A stretch of 64,000 nucleotides of DNA, from NCBI GenBank assembly GCA_910586125.1, contig CAJUHP010000017.1, positions 1 through 64,000 of the forward strand, read 5' to 3'. This DNA is from an uncultured Lachnospiraceae bacterium (lineage in GTDB: Bacteria; Bacillota; Clostridia; Lachnospirales; Lachnospiraceae). Positions 58,899 to 64,000 of this stretch are shown here, piece by piece. The position numbers and the translations under genes are program-made. Position 1 is the stretch's first letter, and each line of letters opens with the position of its first letter. Below the pieces are notes generated by a model, which was not told the origin of the DNA, ran no database searches, and saw only the letters and a list, made by a program, of their open reading frames with translations.

Positions 58899-60104
58899 AT
58901 GCTGACGCTGGATAAAATCTACCATGCCGCCTTTGTCTTAAAAAACGTAGCCCGAAAAACCGATCTGATCGCGGCGACCGGTCTGGGCGGCGACGGCGAA
59001 CTGTACTTAAAAACCGAGAACCTGCAGATTACCGGCAGCTTCAAGCTGAGAGGCGCCTACTATAAAATCAGCCAACTGACCGAGGAGGAAAAAGCCAGAG
59101 GCATCATCGCCTGCAGCGCCGGCAATCATGCCCAGGGCGTAGCTCTGGCCGCCACACACAATGGCATCCGCAGCACAATCTGTATGCCGGACGGCGCTCC
59201 AATCAGCAAAGTGGAAGCGACCAAGCGCCTCGGCGCGCAGGTATGCCTGGTCAAAGGCGCCTATGATGACGCTTATGAACACGCCCGGCGCCTTCAGGAA
59301 GAGAGCGGAGCCACTTTTATTCACCCCTTTGACGATGAGCAAGTCATCGCGGGGCAGGGCACCATCGGCCTGGAGATCCTGGACCAGCTATCCGATGTGG
59401 ACGCCGTCCTGGTACCGGTCGGCGGCGGCGGCCTGGTCAGCGGCGTCGCCTTTGCCATCAAGAACCTGCGCCCGGAGGTAAAAGTTTACGGGGTTCAGGC
59501 TGCCGGGGCTCCCAGTATGTTCAACAGCGTCGCCACACATGAGCAGATCACTCTGGATATGGTCTCCACGTTTGCCGACGGAATTGCCGTAAAACATCCC
59601 GGCGATCTCACCTTCTCCTTGGTGGAGAACTACGTCGATGCCGTCGTCACGGTCACGGAGGACGAGATTGCCGCCGCAATCCTGGCTCTGATTGAAAAGC
59701 AGAAGCTGATTGCGGAGGGAGCCGGCGCCGTCAGCGTCGCCGCCGCCATGTTCCGCAAAGTAGACTTGAGAGGAAAGAAGGCCGTATGCCTGGTTTCCGG
59801 CGGCAATATCGACGTGAACATATTAAACCGCGTCATCACCAGAGGATTGGTTATGAGCGGCCGCAATACCAATTTGATGATCGCCCTGGAAGATAAGCCC
59901 GGACAGTTGCAGGGAGTCAGCGAAATCATCAGCCGCTGCGGCGGCAACGTGGTCAGCGTACACCACGACCGGGCCGATACCAGCATGACCATCACGAGCT
60001 GCTTTTTGAAACTGGGCCTGGAAACCAGAGATCAGGAACAGATCCGGGAAATCCGGGAAGAACTGACAAAGGCGGGATTCCAATTGGTCAACGAAAGAGC
60101 GTAA
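58899..60104 (+). CDS. ilvA: threonine ammonia-lyase
   Basis: 401 aa from the ATG at 58899 with GGAGG 7 nt upstream. PLP fold type II: the Schiff-base Lys is in ITGSFKLRGAYYKI, the Gly-rich phosphate loop is PVGGGGLVSGVAFAIK, and the PLP-ring Ser/Cys region is AVCLVSGGNIDVNI. A single C-terminal ACT domain (about 325-400, MIALEDKPGQLQGVSEIISR) marks the short IlvA/TdcB type, which turns threonine into 2-oxobutanoate for isoleucine synthesis or catabolism. The regulatory ligand cannot be inferred. Confidence 0.92.
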   Translation: MLTLDKIYHAAFVLKNVARKTDLIAATGLGGDGELYLKTENLQITGSFKLRGAYYKISQLTEEEKARGIIACSAGNHAQGVALAATHNGIRSTICMPDGAPISKVEATKRLGAQVCLVKGAYDDAYEHARRLQEESGATFIHPFDDEQVIAGQGTIGLEILDQLSDVDAVLVPVGGGGLVSGVAFAIKNLRPEVKVYGVQAAGAPSMFNSVATHEQITLDMVSTFADGIAVKHPGDLTFSLVENYVDAVVTVTEDEIAAAILALIEKQKLIAEGAGAVSVAAAMFRKVDLRGKKAVCLVSGGNIDVNILNRVITRGLVMSGRNTNLMIALEDKPGQLQGVSEIISRCGGNVVSVHHDRADTSMTITSCFLKLGLETRDQEQIREIREELTKAGFQLVNERA

Positions 60105-60114
60105 GCGGCTATTA

Positions 60115-60144
60115 GCAGTTCCTGACGCCGGGAACTGCTTTTTT
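60115..60144 (+). terminator. ilvA terminator
   Basis: GCAGTTCC / GGAACTGC with an 8-nt loop and six T, 11 nt after the stop. Confidence 0.85.
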
Positions 60145-60200
60145 CAACCGTCAGTTGTATGATTTTCAACTGACGCGATAGTAAAAAGTATATTTTCAAC
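60141..60200 (+). promoter_or_regulatory. three TTTTCAAC direct repeats and an inverted repeat upstream of the XRE gene
   Basis: TTTTCAAC occurs at 60141-60148, 60163-60170 and 60193-60200, the starts being 22 and 30 nt apart, near two and three helical turns. The first two lie in an inverted repeat GTCAGTTG / CAACTGAC (60150-60174). All are within 200 nt of the XRE start and are candidate binding sites for that regulator. Confidence 0.45.
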
Positions 60201-60341
60201 CGGCAGGCGCTGTTTTTTTCCCTCTTTCTTCGGTACAATATACCTATCAGCAACGATAACACATTGTTTACGGTTCGGCCATAGAAAAGCATAGAAAGCT
60301 GCACGGCCTGCCGTACCAACCGGAAAAGAGAGGATACTATT

Positions 60342-60851
60342 ATGAGCAACACAATGGGAAACCGCCTTTGCACACTGCGCAAACAAAGAAATCTGACACA
60401 GGATCAGTTGGCCGAAGCCATGGGCGTATCCGCCCAGGCCGTCAGCAAGTGGGAAAACGATATCTCCTGCCCCGACATTGCCATGCTCCCGAATCTGGCT
60501 GATTATTTTCAAGTCTCCATCGACAGCCTTTTCAGGGAGGAGAGCAGTCTCGAAACACCGCAGGTTGTCCCGCCGGAAATCCGCAAACCGTTTGACAAGC
60601 TGCTCTTAAAACTACAGCTTCGGGATTGCGACGGCACCAAAATAAACGTCAATCTGCCTTTAAGCCTCCTGAAGCTGGGACTGGAAATGGGTATGGAGAC
60701 AGGAATGATGGGACAGATCAACGGAAAGACCGACGTCCTGAAAAACATCGACTTTGCCGCTGTTTTCCAGATGGCAGAGGCTGGAGCCATCGGCAAGCTG
60801 GTTGAGGTCGATGACGGAGAAGGCTGCTTGATAAACATCTTTATAGAATAG
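60342..60851 (+). CDS. XRE-family regulator with C-terminal SHOCT-like domain
   Basis: 169 aa. An N-terminal HTH_3 domain (LRKQRNLTQDQLAEAMGVSA, QAVSKWENDISCPD, LADYFQVSIDSLF) is followed by a linker and a C-terminal domain, LQLRDCDGTKINVNLPLSLL to AGAIGKLVEVDDGEGCLINI. This resembles the small beta/alpha domain (SHOCT-like) seen in LiaX/YvlB-type proteins. GAGAGG precedes the ATG. It is followed 9 nt later by a 93-residue protein whose end, LVYVESDDGTQVQI, resembles its own. Confidence 0.82.
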   Translation: MSNTMGNRLCTLRKQRNLTQDQLAEAMGVSAQAVSKWENDISCPDIAMLPNLADYFQVSIDSLFREESSLETPQVVPPEIRKPFDKLLLKLQLRDCDGTKINVNLPLSLLKLGLEMGMETGMMGQINGKTDVLKNIDFAAVFQMAEAGAIGKLVEVDDGEGCLINIFIE

Positions 60852-60860
60852 GAAAATAAT

Positions 60861-61142
60861 ATGTGGATTCATATTAAATCACAGGATATGCCCAACCTCC
60901 ATATCCCCATACCAAACTGCCTGCTGCTAAACCGCCTGACGCTGCATCTTCTAACCAAAAAGCTGACCCAAAAGGCGAACGGCAACGATTCCTTGCAAGC
61001 TTTTCTATCCTCTCCCGCTCTCGTTGGCAGACGCAAGCAGGAGATTCTTCGGGAAATGCGGACGATGCACAAAAGATTCGGAAAGCTGGAGCTGGTATAT
61101 GTGGAAAGCGACGACGGCACTCAGGTACAAATTGTGCTGTAG
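60861..61142 (+). CDS. 93-aa companion protein of the XRE regulator
   Basis: Start at 60861, 9 nt after the XRE stop. The sequence begins MWIHIKSQDMPNLHIPIPN, followed by LLLNRLTLHLLTKKLTQ and ending LELVYVESDDGTQVQIVL. The pattern IxVKSxD..I.IPxP and the final LVxVxxxDGxxVxI are those of the same SHOCT-like/LiaX-type domain as in the regulator. No signal peptide or transmembrane segment. Function unknown; a binding partner or decoy for the regulator is possible. Confidence 0.65.
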   Translation: MWIHIKSQDMPNLHIPIPNCLLLNRLTLHLLTKKLTQKANGNDSLQAFLSSPALVGRRKQEILREMRTMHKRFGKLELVYVESDDGTQVQIVL

Positions 61143-61185
61143 ACGCAGCGAGAAGAGATATCCGCCAACGAGCCCTTCTGGTTTT

Positions 61186-62313
61186 TCAGCCCCTTCTCGC
61201 CCTTTTTTCCATCTGCGCAATATAGAGAATCCTCTGCCCGGCATAGGCAAAAAAGCGCTGAAATGCCTCGCAGAAATAATTATGCAGTACGCCGTCCTGT
61301 ATATCCCAGTCATGTTTACAGCCGCCCCCGCACAGCCTGTAAAATTGACAGGATATACACGCCGGCGGCTTTTCTCTGCCCCATTCTAAGAACCTGCGGG
61401 CCGTATCCCCATCCTTCATTTCCTTCAGGGTACACTCGTGCAGCGATCCCATGCGAAAGCGGTCCAGCACATAAAAATCACAGGGATAGACACTGCCGTC
61501 CCCCTCCACGACAAAATAGCCGCCGCAGTATCCGCAGGTTGAGCAGGTAATCTGCGATTCTCCCAGCAAAATATTTACATAATCTTCAAAGAGACGGACA
61601 CTGTGGTACTGTCCGGTTTCCCAGTCCCGATACCACAGATCAAACAGAACACACAGAAATTCTCCGTATTTTTTTGGCGTCAGAGAAAAAGACTCCTGGC
61701 CGCGCGGCCGCTCAATCGGGTCCAGGCAGGGAATAAACTGCATATGAGAAACCTCCAGGCGCTTTAATTCCTGGTATATTTTTTGCGGATGCGCCGCGCA
61801 CGTCCCTGTCACAACACAGAGTATGTTTGTTCTCACCCGGTGCTTTTTAAGCAGGCGAAGCGCCCGGCCCACAAGATTCCAAGTCTCCTTTCCCTGCCGG
61901 TCCACCCGGTTTCGATTGTGCAGCTCCTTATAGCCGTCCAGAGAAAGACCCACTAAGAAATCGTGTTCCTTCAAGAAAACGGCCCACTCTTCCTCCAGCA
62001 AGATCCCGTTTGTCTGAATGGCATAGCTCACCTGCACCTTTTTCGGGCAAAGAGCCGCCGCTCTTTCTGTAAACCGCCGGAAATAGGAAAGCCCGGCTAA
62101 TGTGGGTTCGCCTCCCTGAAAGGCAAAGTGGACGCTTCCCCCCGGCTCCGACAAGTCAAAAGCCTGCGAAAGCAGTTTCTCCATGGTATCCTCCTGCATG
62201 AGTCCCAGATTTTTCACCTGCCGGTTCTCTGCAATATCCTCATAGAAACAATAGCGGCAGCGCAGATTACAAGCGCTGGAGGCCGGTTTAATCAGAAAAT
62301 TAATATACTTCAT
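61186..62313 (-). CDS. radical SAM/SPASM enzyme, anaerobic sulfatase-maturase type
   Basis: 375 aa. The radical SAM cluster motif is CNLRCRYCFYED (CxxxCxxC) near residue 14, then GGEPTLAGLSYFRRF. The SPASM/Twitch region has CSTCGYCGGYFVVEGDGSVY, CDFYVLDRFRMGSL and CISCQFYRLCGGGCKHDWD. This order and length match anaerobic sulfatase-maturating enzymes, which oxidise Cys or Ser to formylglycine. No sulfatase gene is visible in the window, so the target is elsewhere or the enzyme modifies another peptide. Confidence 0.85.
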   Translation of the reverse strand: MKYINFLIKPASSACNLRCRYCFYEDIAENRQVKNLGLMQEDTMEKLLSQAFDLSEPGGSVHFAFQGGEPTLAGLSYFRRFTERAAALCPKKVQVSYAIQTNGILLEEEWAVFLKEHDFLVGLSLDGYKELHNRNRVDRQGKETWNLVGRALRLLKKHRVRTNILCVVTGTCAAHPQKIYQELKRLEVSHMQFIPCLDPIERPRGQESFSLTPKKYGEFLCVLFDLWYRDWETGQYHSVRLFEDYVNILLGESQITCSTCGYCGGYFVVEGDGSVYPCDFYVLDRFRMGSLHECTLKEMKDGDTARRFLEWGREKPPACISCQFYRLCGGGCKHDWDIQDGVLHNYFCEAFQRFFAYAGQRILYIAQMEKRARRG

Positions 62314-62542
62314 CCCTGCGGCATCTCTCCTTTTTTCTTCTGGTAAGCCAATTTTTGACTAAATGGAGTACTCGTGTTCCTTAATGCTTTCTTCATAATT
62401 ATTTATGTAAATCTTAAGATGCTTTTCCCATACTTTTTTCTATTTTTCCTCTATAATCATTGTCCAGAATCTGCCGCCGTATCCGATACCAATCCTGACA
62501 GAAACCGCTTTGTCCAGGGTTCTTTAGAAATGGAAAAAAGAT

Positions 62543-63784
62543 ATGCAAAACATTATAATCTGGATCAACAAGATACTGTTTCCCCTCTTTCTGGCACTGT
62601 ATTCCTATCAGTTTGTCTATCTGTTCGTCGCGCTTTTCAAAAAGCCTCAGCGGCTGCCAAAGGCCGCGGCCTGTCACCGCTACTGTATTCTGATCGCGGC
62701 CCGCAATGAAGAAAACGTCATCGCCAGCCTGATTGCCTCCATTCACGCGCAGACCTATCCGCAGTCCCAAATCGACATCTGCGTGGTGGCGGACAACTGC
62801 ACGGACGCCACCGCCGAAATCGCCAGAAAGGCCGGAGCCTATGTTGTGGAGCGAAAGAATCCTTCTCTGACCGGCAAGGGATATGCCCTGGACTATCTGA
62901 TCAAAAATCTTCCCGCTCCCAAACGGCCGGATGCCTATCTGATCTTTGACGCCGACAACACCTTGGATCCGCATTACATAGAGGAAATGAACAAGGTTTA
63001 CGACGCTGGTTTTCTGGCTTCCACCAGCTACCGCAACAGTTGTAATTACGGCTGTAGCTGGATTTCCGCCGGTTACGCGCTCTGGTTTCTCAGAGAGTCC
63101 CGCTATCTGAACCAGGCCAGAATGCAGCTTGGAACGAGCTGCGCTGTCTCAGGCACCGGCTTTATGGTAGCCGCGCGCGTTATTGAACAGAATAACGGCT
63201 GGATTCATCATCTACTGACGGAGGATATCGAATTTTCTGTGGATTCCGTTCTTCATGGTATCCGGATCGGTTACTGCGGATCGGCCGTCGTCTATGACGA
63301 ACAGCCGGTGACGTTTAGCCAGTCCTGGAATCAGCGCCTGCGCTGGTGCAAGGGCTTTTACCAGGTGATGTCCCGCTACGGAACCGATCTGTTTTGCAGC
63401 GCCTTAGGCCGCCGCTGCTTCAGCGCTTTCGATATGATGATGGTGATCGCTCCCGCCGCTCTGATCTCGATCTGCACGCTGACCGTTAATAGTTTTGCCG
63501 TTATGGCCGGTCTTTTCACCGAATCCGCCCTTCTGCTGTCTTTGGGCGCCGACGGCCTGTTCTTCAACCTATGCGGGTACTATCAGGTACTCTTTGTTCT
63601 GGGTGCTGTCACCCTGATCACAGAATGGAAGCAGATTCACACAAGCGTCCCCAAAAAACTGCTGTCCTGCTTCACGTTTCCGATTTTTATGTTTACCTAT
63701 GTTCCCATTGCCCTGGCGGCGCTGCGAAAAAATGTCGCCTGGACGCCGATTCACCACAGAGGCTACGAAATCAAGAACCCATAA
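62543..63784 (+). CDS. membrane glycosyltransferase family 2, processive type
   Basis: 413 aa. An N-terminal transmembrane helix (about 5-29, INKILFPLFLALYSYQFVYL), a cytoplasmic GT-A domain and about three C-terminal helices (MMMVIAPAALISICTLTVNS onward). GT2 motifs are CILIAARNEENVIASLI, VVADNCTDATAEIA, the metal-binding IFDADNTLD, the catalytic TEDIEFSVD and NQRLRWCKGFYQVM, corresponding to the QxxRW motif of processive synthases. It would make or export a beta-glycan or glycolipid. The ribosome binding site is weak. A TATAAT lies at 62452-62457 without a clear -35. The 3' end overlaps the convergent aldehyde dehydrogenase by 14 nt. Confidence 0.87.
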   Translation: MQNIIIWINKILFPLFLALYSYQFVYLFVALFKKPQRLPKAAACHRYCILIAARNEENVIASLIASIHAQTYPQSQIDICVVADNCTDATAEIARKAGAYVVERKNPSLTGKGYALDYLIKNLPAPKRPDAYLIFDADNTLDPHYIEEMNKVYDAGFLASTSYRNSCNYGCSWISAGYALWFLRESRYLNQARMQLGTSCAVSGTGFMVAARVIEQNNGWIHHLLTEDIEFSVDSVLHGIRIGYCGSAVVYDEQPVTFSQSWNQRLRWCKGFYQVMSRYGTDLFCSALGRRCFSAFDMMMVIAPAALISICTLTVNSFAVMAGLFTESALLLSLGADGLFFNLCGYYQVLFVLGAVTLITEWKQIHTSVPKKLLSCFTFPIFMFTYVPIALAALRKNVAWTPIHHRGYEIKNP

Positions 63785-64000
63785 ACATGCGGATCAGCAT
63801 CTCTTTCTCTTTTGTGTACGGCTGATACCGGATAGGCAGATCCAGCCACGTTTTTTTGTCCACGACGCTCTTATAGTGAGTGAATGTGTCAAAGCTCTGT
63901 TTTCCGTGATAGCTTCCCATACCGCTCTCTCCCACGCCTCCAAAGGGAAGACGGGAGGAGGCCAGGTGAATCACGGTATCATTGATGCAGCCGCCCCCGA
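63771..64000 (-). CDS. aldehyde dehydrogenase, C-terminal part only
   Basis: The gene enters from beyond 64000; only the last 75 residues are visible. They read GGGCINDTVIHLASSRLPFG then GVGESGMGSYHGKQSFDTFT, followed by a C-terminal hydrophobic/basic stretch. The LPFGGVGxSGxGxYHGxxSFDTF motif is diagnostic of class 3 / fatty aldehyde dehydrogenases that oxidise medium- and long-chain aldehydes with NAD(P). Confidence 0.9.
   Translation of the reverse strand, partial: GGGCINDTVIHLASSRLPFGGVGESGMGSYHGKQSFDTFTHYKSVVDKKTWLDLPIRYQPYTKEKEMLIRMFMGS

Noticed and set aside
60342..61142. Toxin-antitoxin pair
   Set aside because: The small protein lacks toxin motifs and resembles the C-terminal domain of the regulator itself.
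1..64000. CRISPR arrays, rRNA genes, complete prophage or intact transposase
   Set aside because: Looked for regularly spaced repeats, rRNA signatures, integrases and phage structural genes; none were found apart from the relics listed.

Overview
The window looks like a chromosomal stretch of a GC-rich, anaerobic, probably motile and spore-forming member of the Clostridia, most likely Lachnospiraceae. Grounds: DUF4364, DUF951 and DUF1385 genes of clostridial type, a CotS-like kinase, a SleB/CwlJ-type hydrolase, the rho-rpmE-DUF1385-prmC-prfA gene order, two oxygen-sensitive radical/Fe-S systems, a chemoreceptor behind a sigma-28-like promoter, and an S-box (SAM-I) riboswitch. The genus cannot be fixed from the sequence alone. 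Coding is dense and most genes from 1 to 31 kb lie on the minus strand.

Layout. 1-1.3 kb is AT-rich foreign DNA: a partial methyltransferase, a broken DUF1016 (YhcG-like) nuclease and a 126-bp scar at the 3' end of rlmD that resembles what integrative elements leave in this gene. 1.3-10 kb: rlmD, a YhaM-type exoribonuclease, an HtrA-like protein without its catalytic triad, then mutS2 followed by a two-component system. 10-19.3 kb: marR-ftsH behind a palindrome, then dnaD-dnaC-prs, a cluster of DnaA-box-like 9-mers, murC-aroK and a lone ATPase. 19.3-28 kb: a small membrane protein, a glycosyltransferase relic, an ABC exporter, a ROK glucokinase, and a SAM-I riboswitch leading a lipoprotein glycosidase plus metK, then murA. 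28-34 kb: a DMSO-reductase-like system (dmsA as a predicted Tat lipoprotein, dmsB, divergent chaperone), an IS3 relic, TetR and RidA.

34-47.5 kb: glgB-lepB, two LCP cell-wall ligases in tandem, the prfA-prmC-DUF1385-rpmE-rho block, DUF4364, DUF951, a sirtuin and degV sharing a palindromic divergent promoter, and a cortex-type hydrolase. 47.6-53 kb: tRNA-Glu and tRNA-Cys, a chemoreceptor, and a large transmembrane c-di-GMP phosphodiesterase with two sensor domains. 53-64 kb: a two-gene SUF-type Fe-S scaffold, an EEP-family hydrolase, phosphoglucomutase, CotS-like kinase, threonine ammonia-lyase, an XRE regulator with a partner, an anaerobic sulfatase-maturase-like radical SAM enzyme, a processive glycosyltransferase and the end of an aldehyde dehydrogenase.

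The most interesting signals are: the SAM-I riboswitch in front of a glycosidase gene rather than directly in front of metK; the array of head-to-tail DnaA-box 9-mers upstream of the helicase-loading genes; the lipidated Tat DmsA without a DmsC anchor; a nested-hairpin repeat found downstream of unrelated genes; and the integrative-element scar at rlmD. No CRISPR array, rRNA operon, intact transposase or complete prophage was seen.
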